DNA of 64,000 nucleotides from NCBI GenBank assembly GCA_021776615.1, contig JAJFFO010000012.1:33490-97489 (forward strand). The letters run 5' to 3'. Position 1 is the stretch's first letter. Each line of letters opens with the position of its first letter. The notes beneath the pieces were generated by a model. The model saw only the letters and a list, made by a program, of their open reading frames with translations. It searched no databases and had not been told where the DNA came from. Position numbers and translations under genes: made by a program. This DNA comes from Robiginitomaculum sp. (GTDB taxonomy: Bacteria > Pseudomonadota > Alphaproteobacteria > Caulobacterales > Maricaulaceae). Shown here piece by piece: positions 1 through 7,143 of this stretch.

Positions 1-1053
1 ATGGGTTGGGGCATAAGCTGGTGCCCGGCGGCCCTCGCGCAAAGCGGCAATGGTGTCCAGAGACAAATACCCACCATGGGCAATACCCACCGCTTCCTGA
101 TACTGGCGCACCGCATTTTCCGTCGACAGGCCAATCCGCCCATCTATTTGATCATGGTAAAAACCAAGCTGTTGCAAATGGGTTTGTACGCCAGAAATGG
201 CATCCGGCGTGGCGTTGGTTTTGCACAAAACCCGGATCCATCCATAGCGCTCGCTGGCCACCAATTGGCGTGTTGCCAGACGCTTGGTCGTTGGCGGCGT
301 CGCATAGCTTTGATGCCCGGCGGCGCGGGTTAAAACCTGCGTGATGATATTGGCATATTGCGCGTCCAGCGGCACTTCGCGCACGCCGCCCGGATCAACC
401 AATACGTGGCGGGTAATGGTGCGATAAATCGGCGCCACCGCCACCGCGCGAACGGTTTCGGGGCGAATTTGTACGCGTTTGCTTACGGTTTTGGTTTGCG
501 CTGGCACTTCGACCAGACAATAGACCTCGCCATTATGGGTTTGAGTGACTTTGATATTGGCGTTGGCGGCCAATGATTTGCCAGGTCTCCAGGCGGTGCG
601 CGGCGGCGCGACCACCACTTCTTCGCTGACGTTACGATATTGCGCCTGTTCGACCATTAATTTCTCATAGCCCGGACGCACCACAATCTGCTCGGACACA
701 GCTTTATAAACCGGTTGGCGCACCACATAGCGCACCCCGGCATCGCGGATAAGAATTTGTTGGTTCTGTGCGGCGAACTGCGCGTCGCTAACCTCAATGC
801 GGCTACCGCCTTCATCCACCATTACGTCCTGATAGCGATCCTCATATTGCGCCGGGATCATCACCCGGGCAAAGCATTCGCCGGGCTGGGCATCTGGTAA
901 ATCGTCAAATGGCGTGCCCGCTGGCACACCGGCTTGCGCGGGCGCCACCGCGCTAAAGCTGATAGCAAAAAGCGCAGCCGCTGCTGTGCCTTGTTTCAGA
1001 ACCTTACGAAAAGCCGGGAAAGTCATGCCCACACCCTTGATTAACGTCCGCAT
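1..1053 (-). CDS. Secreted protein with C-terminal peptidoglycan-binding domain (partial at left edge)
   Basis: Open frame running off the left edge, about 351 codons visible. The N-terminus has a signal peptide (basic start, hydrophobic AAAALFAISFSAVA, cleavage near APAQA). It is followed by two related segments, each with a Cys and a PAQ motif (ECFARVMIPAQYED and VYCLVEVPAQTKT), rich in valine and tyrosine. The last 70 visible residues match a PG_binding_1 domain (GVQTHLQQLGFYHDQIDG, then ENAVRQYQ). A periplasmic or envelope role bound to peptidoglycan is inferred; the middle repeats have no function I recognise. The start could be 1053 or, nine codons in, 1026, which has AAGGG upstream. 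The stop lies outside the window. Confidence 0.75.
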   Translation of the reverse strand, partial: MRTLIKGVGMTFPAFRKVLKQGTAAAALFAISFSAVAPAQAGVPAGTPFDDLPDAQPGECFARVMIPAQYEDRYQDVMVDEGGSRIEVSDAQFAAQNQQILIRDAGVRYVVRQPVYKAVSEQIVVRPGYEKLMVEQAQYRNVSEEVVVAPPRTAWRPGKSLAANANIKVTQTHNGEVYCLVEVPAQTKTVSKRVQIRPETVRAVAVAPIYRTITRHVLVDPGGVREVPLDAQYANIITQVLTRAAGHQSYATPPTTKRLATRQLVASERYGWIRVLCKTNATPDAISGVQTHLQQLGFYHDQIDGRIGLSTENAVRQYQEAVGIAHGGYLSLDTIAALREGRRAPAYAPTH

Positions 1054-1261
1054 TTTGGCCTGCCGGATGATCTCAACATCGCCCGGTGTCCCCATGCGGT
1101 ACAATACCCAAATGATTATGCAATAATGATGCACAATGAAAATGGGCCTTAAAACCTTTGTAAACCAAGACAATTAAGAATGTTTCACCAGCAATGGTGC
1201 CAAATCGGCACAGTATTGACGATACCGCGCGGCACTTTTGTATTTACCGGTAAGCTAGAGT

Positions 1262-1630
1262 TTAGCGGCCGCGCACCCATGCCCCACTTAGCAAGCCAAG
1301 CATTGCGCCCATGCTATTGGCCAGCAAATCCAGTGCCGATGTGGTGCGCTTTATCATTGGCAGGCCCTGTATCAATTCAATCGCGCCGCCCAGCACGAAA
1401 AGCAGAACCAAGGCAATAAGGGTAGCCCGCATGGTGCGCAATCTCCACCCAAACACCAGTAGAACACCAAGCGTAAAATAGGCCAATAAGTGCCCAACCT
1501 TGTCAGAATAATGCACGCTGACGCTATAAAAAGCGTTGGGCCACAGCGACAACCCGACCACCGCCGCGATAGTCAGCCAAAACACAAATTGAATTTTTCG
1601 GTGGTGATGGTCGAGCAATTGGATAATCAT
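1262..1630 (-). CDS. VanZ family membrane protein
   Basis: 122 aa protein with about four transmembrane segments. The VanZ-family pattern is visible: DKVGHLLAYFTLGVLL (Asp-Lys and His in the first conserved block), then GAIELIQGLP and the final SALDLLANSMGAMLG block. The start at 1630 is chosen because GGGAG sits 7-8 bases upstream; the longer frame upstream has no family similarity. VanZ itself gives low-level teicoplanin resistance, but most chromosomal members like this have no known function, so only the family is claimed. It lies alone between the surface protein gene and the AhpD-like gene, all on the minus strand. Confidence 0.8.
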   Translation of the reverse strand: MIIQLLDHHHRKIQFVFWLTIAAVVGLSLWPNAFYSVSVHYSDKVGHLLAYFTLGVLLVFGWRLRTMRATLIALVLLFVLGGAIELIQGLPMIKRTTSALDLLANSMGAMLGLLSGAWVRGR

Positions 1631-1682
1631 TACTTCTCCCGCACGGCCACGATGACCCTTGCTACGCTTTAAAGCTCTGGCC

Positions 1683-2246
1683 CTATTCGATAATGCCCTT
1701 GGCACGCGCCCATTCGCTATAGGTGCCGCCCTTTTGCGATGCCACACTGGCCGCATTACCGGGCTTTACTGGTGGTCGCGATTTAATACCCGAACCATCC
1801 AAAATACGGTTCATGAAATTATACAAGGCGCAGACGACAACTGCATCGTTCAAAGCCTCTTCCGGCCAGCCTGCCGCAAACACCGCATCCGCGTCCGCTT
1901 GCACCATTTTTGAGGGGGTCAGCGTAAGCTTGTGCACATAGCGCAATAGCGGTTTTAGTTTTTCGTCTACCGGGGCGGTATCTATATCAGCAACCAACGC
2001 GGTTATGACGTGTTCGTCCACGCCAAAATCGGCGGCAATCGCTGTATGTGACCCGTAACAAAACACGCAGGCATTTAAGCCCGAAACCAAAGCCGCAATG
2101 GTCTCGCGTTCGGCAAAAGACAAGGCGCTATCATCATTACGCAACACCGCGTCGTGCAGTTCAATCAACGGCGCTACACCGCGCGAGAATTTTAAAAACA
2201 GCGCATCTAAATAGGCCGGATCTTTCATGCTCGGGTAAAAACTCAT
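1683..2246 (-). CDS. Carboxymuconolactone decarboxylase / AhpD-like peroxidase-related protein
   Basis: 188 aa all-helical protein of the AhpD/CMD fold. The redox centre is visible as NACVFCYGSH, a CxxC followed by His three residues on, matching the peroxidase-related subfamily; the preceding Glu-rich helix (AERETIAALVSG) fits the family. Proteins of this type reduce peroxides or act in disulfide relays in the cytosol; the physiological partner is unknown. The start at 2246 has AGGA about ten bases upstream; 21 extra codons upstream look non-coding. It follows msrA on the same strand by 72 bases, so an oxidative-stress pairing is plausible but not shown. Confidence 0.85.
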   Translation of the reverse strand: MSFYPSMKDPAYLDALFLKFSRGVAPLIELHDAVLRNDDSALSFAERETIAALVSGLNACVFCYGSHTAIAADFGVDEHVITALVADIDTAPVDEKLKPLLRYVHKLTLTPSKMVQADADAVFAAGWPEEALNDAVVVCALYNFMNRILDGSGIKSRPPVKPGNAASVASQKGGTYSEWARAKGIIE

Positions 2247-2318
2247 GATGTATTCCTGCCTTTTGGGGATATATCCATTTCTATCGTTCATTCGCCGTTT
2301 GTTGGGCAAATATCGGGC

Positions 2319-2954
2319 CTATACGCAAGACACCCCGGTACCCTTCATATTGCAATAGCCTCCCGGCGTCTTAGCCAGATATTGCTGGTGATCTTCCTCG
2401 GCATAATAAAACGGTACGGCCGCAACAATCTGGGTGGTAATACCGCCCATCTGGTTTTCCGTCAGACGGCTTTGATATTGCTGTTTGGAGGTTTCCGCCA
2501 GACGCAATTGCTGATCATCATTGGCAAAAATGGCGGAACGATATTGCGTCCCAACATCATTGCCCTGACGCATACCTTGTGTCGGGTCATGGTTTTCCCA
2601 AAACATCTGCAACAATGCCTCATAGGAAATAACGCTCGGATCATAAACAAGGCGTATCGCCTCAGTATGGCCGGTATTGCCAGCACAAACATTGTAATAA
2701 TTTGGGTTGGTGTCGTGACCGCCAGCATAGCCGACCATGGTCACCCAAACCCCCTTGGTCTGCCAAAACAACCGCTCGACACCCCAAAAACAGCCCATGG
2801 CAAATGTCGCCATTTCAAAACCTTGCGGCCATGGCTCAAAAAGCGACCGCCCATTTACCGCATGGGGCGGCAGCGAGTGGGCCACCAAATCCGCCGCTGT
2901 GCGGCTATCGGTTTGCGCTTTATCAACATCAGTTTTGGGCGTGGCTTCATCCAT
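2319..2954 (-). CDS. msrA: Peptide-methionine (S)-S-oxide reductase MsrA
   Basis: 211 aa. MsrA reduces the S epimer of methionine sulfoxide in proteins and free methionine using thioredoxin. The catalytic motif GCFWGVE is at about residue 54, followed by the family block [18 protein letters not shown] and [13 protein letters not shown]. Two C-terminal cysteines ([14 protein letters not shown]) are the recycling pair of three-Cys MsrA enzymes. Length is typical for the proteobacterial form with an N-terminal extension (about 45 residues before the core). AAGGA lies upstream of the ATG. No signal peptide, so cytosolic. Confidence 0.95.
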   Translation of the reverse strand: MDEATPKTDVDKAQTDSRTAADLVAHSLPPHAVNGRSLFEPWPQGFEMATFAMGCFWGVERLFWQTKGVWVTMVGYAGGHDTNPNYYNVCAGNTGHTEAIRLVYDPSVISYEALLQMFWENHDPTQGMRQGNDVGTQYRSAIFANDDQQLRLAETSKQQYQSRLTENQMGGITTQIVAAVPFYYAEEDHQQYLAKTPGGYCNMKGTGVSCV

Positions 2955-3142
2955 TATCTTTCGTCCTTGAGTGCGCCATACTGAGTAGCGATCTACTATG
3001 TAGGTTTTTTATTAGCGGTGAAAAGCCCTAATCGACAGACCCGGCAGCGATTGCCGCTAATTCGGTCAAAATCGTCATGTGTTATCTACCCGCGCCGCTC
3101 ACTTGTCCGCAGCCATTCCATGGGTATAGTGCGCGCGGCGCT

Positions 3143-3233
3143 GGTGAGGTGGCCGAGTGGTCGAAGGCGCACGCTTGGAAAGCGTGTAGGCGGTGTTCCC
3201 GTCTCGTGGGTTCGAATCCCACTCTCACCGCCA
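3143..3233 (+). tRNA. tRNA-Ser (GGA anticodon)
   Basis: 91 bases including an encoded CCA. The acceptor stem GGTGAGG pairs with the 3' TCTCACC (one G-T pair). The anticodon stem CACGC/GCGTG encloses the loop TTGGAAA with anticodon GGA at 3177-3179. A long variable arm typical of serine tRNAs lies between it and the T arm, whose loop is GTTCGAATC. A member of a palindromic repeat family starts immediately after the CCA, so transcripts of this tRNA probably run into it. Confidence 0.97.
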
Positions 3234-3234
3234 G

Positions 3235-3313
3235 TTTTTTTATCTCGCGGCGCGAAGATGCGCCTCCGATGGGGCGGCGAATGGTCGCCGGGGTGCGGTC
3301 GCACCCTGGGGGT
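3235..3313 (+). repeat. Dispersed palindromic repeat, copy A
   Basis: About 79 bases beginning TTTTTTATCTCGCGGCGCGA two bases after the tRNA-Ser CCA. It contains three inverted repeats in order: TCGCGGCGCGA, GGCGAATGGTCGCC and GTGCGGTCGCAC. The same sequence recurs at 3345, 3428, 47763 (inverted) and 58352 (inverted). The layout resembles REP/BIME-like intergenic repeats; the family is not one I can name. Confidence 0.9.
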
Positions 3314-3344
3314 AGGTCTGGGTATGATTCATTTACTTGGATCG

Positions 3345-3422
3345 TTTTTTATCTCGCGGCGCGAAGATGCGCCTCCGATGGGGCGGCGAATGGTCGCCGG
3401 GGCGCGGACGCACCCTGGGGGT
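3345..3422 (+). repeat. Dispersed palindromic repeat, copy B
   Basis: Nearly identical to copy A through its whole length, with a few substitutions in the last hairpin (GCGCGGACGC in place of GTGCGGTCGC). It is in the same orientation and separated from copy A by about 31 unrelated bases. Confidence 0.9.
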
Positions 3423-3427
3423 GGTTG

Positions 3428-3465
3428 TTTTTATCTCGCGGCGCGAAGATGCGCCTCCGTCGCAC
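3428..3465 (+). repeat. Dispersed palindromic repeat, truncated copy C
   Basis: Carries only the first half of the repeat (TTTTTATCTCGCGGCGCGAAG and GCGCCTCCG), then diverges into CGTCGCACGG. The second and third hairpins are missing or reduced, so this is a partial copy. Confidence 0.8.
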
Positions 3466-3563
3466 GGTTGTGTTTTGGCATCGTAAAATTTGAAATCGTC
3501 GCTTAGGCGAAAGCGTGCTATGCACGGGGTTGGTTTTGTCCGAGCTTTTCGTTGGAGGATTAC

Positions 3564-4328
3564 ATGAACACCTTGAGATCATTGGCCCTGATTGGTGCCA
3601 TTGCCCTGACCAGTGCCGCTTGTTCGGCTGATTATAATCAGAGCGCGCCGCAAATAGCCGTTGAAGATACGCGCCGCACGGCCGCGAATGTGGAGCGGGA
3701 TTCGGCGCGAAAGCCGGCTGAAGTGCTCAATTTCATTGGATTAAAACAAGATGATACCGTGCTCGACTATGGTTCCGGCGGCGGCTATTGGGCGGAATTG
3801 TTTGCTGGTGCCGTAGGCGATGGCGGGAAAGTATATGCCCACAATAGCAATGGCCAACGGTTTGAATCCCGAAAAGAAGCGTTAGTAAAACAGTATGAAG
3901 CTTTCAAAAGCATCGAACTGATGCCGGTTGGCAGAGGCGAAACATTGCCAATCGCCGACGGCAGTGTCGACACCATTATGCTTTCCTACCTTATCCATCA
4001 TCTTCATTATCAAGAGGCCTCTGGCGATGCTTTGCCGGACAGCTCGGTGGCGTTATTTGAAGAATTTCGCCGTGTGCTCAAGCCCGGTGGCAGTTTCATT
4101 ATCATCGAGCATGTTGCCCAAGATGGCGCAAGCCGGGCGCAGAGCGCGCAATGGCACCGCACACCACCAGAGCTGGCAAAAGCGGATTTGATGGGATTGG
4201 GATTTGAGTTTGTCGCCGATGCGCCGGCAATATATTTCAACCCCGATGATGATCTCGCTAATAATTGGAATGAAGCCGGATTGAGAGGCAAGACCACCAG
4301 TTTTGTCCACAAATACCGCAAACCCTAA
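3564..4328 (+). CDS. Predicted lipoprotein with class I SAM-methyltransferase domain
   Basis: 254 aa. The N-terminus MNTLRSLALIGAIALTSAAC is a lipoprotein signal with lipobox TSAAC, predicting lipidation at Cys20. The rest is a Rossmann-type methyltransferase: motif I VLDYGSGGGYWAEL near residue 67, an acidic position after strand beta2 not clear, then ADGSVDTIMLSYLIHHL and the FRRVLKPGG block. GGAGG ends 5 bases before the ATG, deciding this start over an upstream ATG four codons earlier. Substrate unknown. A SAM-dependent enzyme exported to the periplasm is unexpected because SAM is cytosolic; see findings. A terminator hairpin follows. Confidence 0.8.
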   Translation: MNTLRSLALIGAIALTSAACSADYNQSAPQIAVEDTRRTAANVERDSARKPAEVLNFIGLKQDDTVLDYGSGGGYWAELFAGAVGDGGKVYAHNSNGQRFESRKEALVKQYEAFKSIELMPVGRGETLPIADGSVDTIMLSYLIHHLHYQEASGDALPDSSVALFEEFRRVLKPGGSFIIIEHVAQDGASRAQSAQWHRTPPELAKADLMGLGFEFVADAPAIYFNPDDDLANNWNEAGLRGKTTSFVHKYRKP

Positions 4329-4340
4329 TACCTATAAAAA

Positions 4341-4365
4341 ACGGGCTGCCAAGGCAGCCCGTTTT
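4341..4365. terminator. Bidirectional rho-independent terminator
   Basis: Perfect 10-bp stem ACGGGCTGCC / GGCAGCCCGT with a 2-base AA loop, an A run before it and TTT after it, placed between the convergent methyltransferase (+) and ABC permease (-) genes. It can serve both. Confidence 0.85.
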
Positions 4366-4396
4366 CCATTCTTGCGTAATAAAAAGTGCGGGTAGG

Positions 4397-5326
4397 TTAA
4401 ATCGCGCGCTTTCGCATTTCAATCGCACCGAAGATAAACCCGGCGGCGATGATGATACCCAGCCAGAACTGCGCACTGGCAATAGAGTAGGTTAAGCTGT
4501 CCCATTGAATGTCGCCGATGACGATGTTCAATATATCACGCGGCCCATCAATATCATGATCCAAGCGGGTGGTGGCATGGTCCTGCCAACCGCCCAAATG
4601 GGTGCCTAGCCAATTGCCGACAATGCTTGATTTTAGAAACATGCCTTCAACAACAACCAACACAACTGGCGTCAGTATTGCCCAAAGAAACGGCATGCGT
4701 CCGGCAAAGGACGATACAAACAGCAACCAGGCGAGGACCGGCAGCGCCCATAAAGCCCACAGCAGATAATGCGCCATAAAGGCAAACCAGCTGCTGATCA
4801 TCAAACCCAATGGCCATAGCTCAAGCACCGGGCCGCCCTGAAAAATCATAATCAGGCTCAAAAACAGTGCGGTGAACAATTGGGCGGCTATAGCGACGGC
4901 CAAAAACATCAGGGGTGCCAAAACCAAAGGCGTAAATAACTTGGCCAATACTTCCTGCCAATCGGCGACCGGCATGGCCTTCCAAAACAGGATAGACCGG
5001 TCCCGGCGCTCCTCATAAAGCGTACCCAAAAGCGAGAAAAAGATGACAAAGGGAAGCGCTATCCACGACAGCCCGGTTGTCCAATATAGCAGCGTTACGC
5101 CTGCGGCCATTTCTCCGGGTTCTTGCTGCACTGTTTGGTTCAGGGCGTCGGCAAGGTTGGTAATACCGTTTTCCGCCATGCCGTCAAAATGGAGGATGTT
5201 GCCCACACCTAAGGAGGACAGCACCACCAGAGCCAGCGTTATGCCGGTCAGGATAAGCGGCACGAGAATATAACCATTCTTCCCGTCCAGCACTTCCCTT
5301 TTTATCAGGGCTGCAAAGGTTTTCAT
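4397..5326 (-). CDS. ABC transporter permease (ABC-2 type)
   Basis: 309 aa with six or so hydrophobic segments: one near residue 20-40 (LVPLILTGITLALVVLSSLG), a cluster between residues 105 and 240, and a last one near 285-305 (AQFWLGIIIAAGFIFGAIE). The RDRSILFWKAMPVADWQ stretch is typical of ABC-2 exporter permeases such as those in YtrA-regulated operons. Its start overlaps the end of the ATPase gene by 4 bases (ATGA), so the two are translationally coupled and form one exporter. Substrate unknown; relatives export antibiotics or handle envelope stress. Confidence 0.85.
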   Translation of the reverse strand: MKTFAALIKREVLDGKNGYILVPLILTGITLALVVLSSLGVGNILHFDGMAENGITNLADALNQTVQQEPGEMAAGVTLLYWTTGLSWIALPFVIFFSLLGTLYEERRDRSILFWKAMPVADWQEVLAKLFTPLVLAPLMFLAVAIAAQLFTALFLSLIMIFQGGPVLELWPLGLMISSWFAFMAHYLLWALWALPVLAWLLFVSSFAGRMPFLWAILTPVVLVVVEGMFLKSSIVGNWLGTHLGGWQDHATTRLDHDIDGPRDILNIVIGDIQWDSLTYSIASAQFWLGIIIAAGFIFGAIEMRKRAI

Positions 5327-6198
5327 TGCGGTTCTCCTGTCATGGTTGCCACGAAGATATCAGCAAGCCCGAGGCGGCGCGTTTCGCCCAAATTGGCCAG
5401 TGTTTCGTGATCTTGGTTTTTATATACGCACGTGGATTTGCCGAAGCTTGATCCGGTAGAGATCGGGTTTAAGGCCAAGGCTTCTTTTTCTTTTCCGGGT
5501 GCCACTTGCAATTCGATAAATTGCTGAGTGAGCGTGTCCATCTGCGCCTCGACAACAATGTCGCCATCCTTAAGGAATATGACATCGGTCAGAATATGCT
5601 CGATCTCCTCGACCTGGTGAGTGGTGATGATTACCGTGCGGCTTTCATCAAAATACTCTTCCAAAAGGCTTTGGTAGAATTGTTTGCGAAACATGATGTC
5701 CAGACCAAGGGTCGGCTCATCAAGCACCAAAAGCTTGGCGTCGATCGACATCACCACCGCAAGGTGCAATTGCACGACCATGCCTTTGGACAAGGCCCGC
5801 ACTTTACGGTCTTGCGGAATTTTGGTCCGGGACAGAAAGTCCAGCGCTTTTGGGCGGTCAAATTTCGGATGAACGGATTCAACAAAATCCAACACTTCGG
5901 AGACCTTCATCCATTTGGGCAGGGTCGCCACATCGGAAATGAAGCAAACATCTTTCATCAGCGCATCGCGCTTTTTTGACGGATCCAGACCCAAAACGCT
6001 AAGCTGGCCATCATAAGAGGAGAGGCCAAGAACCGCATTCAACATGGTGGTTTTACCGGCGCCATTGGCACCAATAACACCAACGATACGGCCAAGCGGA
6101 ATTTCAAAACTTACGCCCTTTAGTGCCTGAAACTTGCCAAAACTTTTGGCCAGATTTCGCGCCTTTATTACCGGGGCTTCAACTACAGTATCTGTCAT
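5323..6198 (-). CDS. ABC transporter ATP-binding protein
   Basis: 291 aa. Walker A GVIGANGAGKTTM near residue 40, signature ALSKGMVVQLHLAVVM, Walker B KLLVLDEPTLGLD and the switch His in TTHQVEE are all present. The signature is LSKGM rather than LSGGQ, which is common in exporter ATPases of this group. A C-terminal region of about 70 residues past the ATPase core is of unknown role. GGGAGG lies 5 bases before the ATG and overlaps the stop of the upstream GntR gene. Energises the permease encoded next. Confidence 0.92.
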   Translation of the reverse strand: MTDTVVEAPVIKARNLAKSFGKFQALKGVSFEIPLGRIVGVIGANGAGKTTMLNAVLGLSSYDGQLSVLGLDPSKKRDALMKDVCFISDVATLPKWMKVSEVLDFVESVHPKFDRPKALDFLSRTKIPQDRKVRALSKGMVVQLHLAVVMSIDAKLLVLDEPTLGLDIMFRKQFYQSLLEEYFDESRTVIITTHQVEEIEHILTDVIFLKDGDIVVEAQMDTLTQQFIELQVAPGKEKEALALNPISTGSSFGKSTCVYKNQDHETLANLGETRRLGLADIFVATMTGEPQ

Positions 6199-6199
6199 A

Positions 6200-6568
6200 T
6201 CAGCCTCCCTTCTGGCTCAAGCCGCTTTTGAGCAACTCATCGGCCTTAAAACCAAGCCGGTGAATAGTGCCCAGAATTTGCGGCCATTCTTCATCCATGA
6301 AACGCGTGCGCTCAGAGTCCAAAACCTTATTGCGCGCGCCTTCAACCACGAACATTCCCAGTCCGCGGCGCTTTTCTACTAATCCGTCCATAACCAGCTC
6401 CTGATAGGCTTTCGAGGCAGTGAGTGGATTTATTTGCAAATCCACGGCGACGTTTCTTACCGATGGTAGCGCTTCGCCTTCCGGCAATGCTCCATCCATA
6501 ATCGCAACAACTACCTTGTCCTTCAGTTGCCGGTAGATCGGTTGATCGTCCGTCCAATCCGGCGTCAT
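6200..6568 (-). CDS. GntR family transcriptional regulator, YtrA type
   Basis: 122 aa: an N-terminal winged helix (PIYRQLKDKVVVAIMDG, then LPSVRNVAVDLQINPLTASK) and a short C-terminal tail of about 45 residues, the architecture of the YtrA subfamily that regulates adjacent ABC-2 transporters. AAGGAG is 5 bases before the start. One base separates its stop from the ATPase start, so it is the first gene of a regulator-ATPase-permease operon, probably autoregulated. The inducer is unknown. Confidence 0.9.
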   Translation of the reverse strand: MTPDWTDDQPIYRQLKDKVVVAIMDGALPEGEALPSVRNVAVDLQINPLTASKAYQELVMDGLVEKRRGLGMFVVEGARNKVLDSERTRFMDEEWPQILGTIHRLGFKADELLKSGLSQKGG

Positions 6569-7143
6569 GCTTACTCCTTTTCCTAAACGATAATGACCAA
6601 AAGCGAGGGCGCTATTGGCCCAGCCAGAACCATGGCCAGCACGTCATTTTGAGGCGCTAAACAATGATCTCGGCGATTGTGTATTTTCGGGTAAAGATAG
6701 GACCGTGTTGGCATTTTCGTTCCTCAGTGTCCTAGTTGCCCTAGGTTTTTGTTTTGACGGTGGGGGCCGGTATTGTTCCGGCCCCGCACACGTCGTCCTC
6801 ATCGACGAGATTAATATTCTCGCTTCTCATCACATCGCTACGGGGGTGCATTGCATCACCTCTTAGTGGGCATAGATGCTGGCCTTGGGGGGGGTATTAG
6901 GCCGGTGCTGGGGTGCTTTGTTGTAGCGGTGTATTGGTTATGTAGTACACCAACTTTCATTATGCAAGCAAAAAATGGAAAATTTCTGCAAATTGCAGTT
7001 AACTAATTGTTTTTATGTCAATAAATTATGTGCACGCACACAAGCACCGCCACCCAAATAAAGAGGTGGCGGTGCTTTCACCCTTCTGGGCGCAATTGGC
7101 ATGGCCTGTATTGGCGTTTACCGAGGGGCTTAAGCCCTATTGG
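6569..7143. other. Long non-coding stretch with several hairpins
   Basis: 575 bases with no supportable gene. It holds the GntR promoter side, CCTAG-TTGCC-CTAGG followed by TTTTTGTTTT (6731-6755, terminator-like), a strong stem GGGGCCGG/CCGGCCCC with a 7-base loop (6763-6785), CGAGA/TCTCG (6806-6822) and CTGCAA-A-TTGCAG (6986-6998). A small RNA between the GntR gene and the terminator at 7042 is possible, but nothing proves transcription. Confidence 0.5.
7042..7077 (-). terminator. Strong hairpin downstream of the amidohydrolase gene
   Basis: Perfect 13-bp stem AAGCACCGCCACC / GGTGGCGGTGCTT around a 10-base AT-rich loop, 66 bases past the stop of the minus-strand amidohydrolase gene. A U-run is short, so termination is likely but not certain. 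Confidence 0.7.

Noticed and set aside
3235..3465. Regularly spaced repeats that could be a CRISPR array
   Set aside because: Copies are about 78 bp, differ in length, have uneven gaps, and contain internal hairpins; no spacer-like unit or cas genes.
6615..6866. 83-codon frame in the long gap
   Set aside because: No ribosome site, no recognisable domain, crosses two hairpins.
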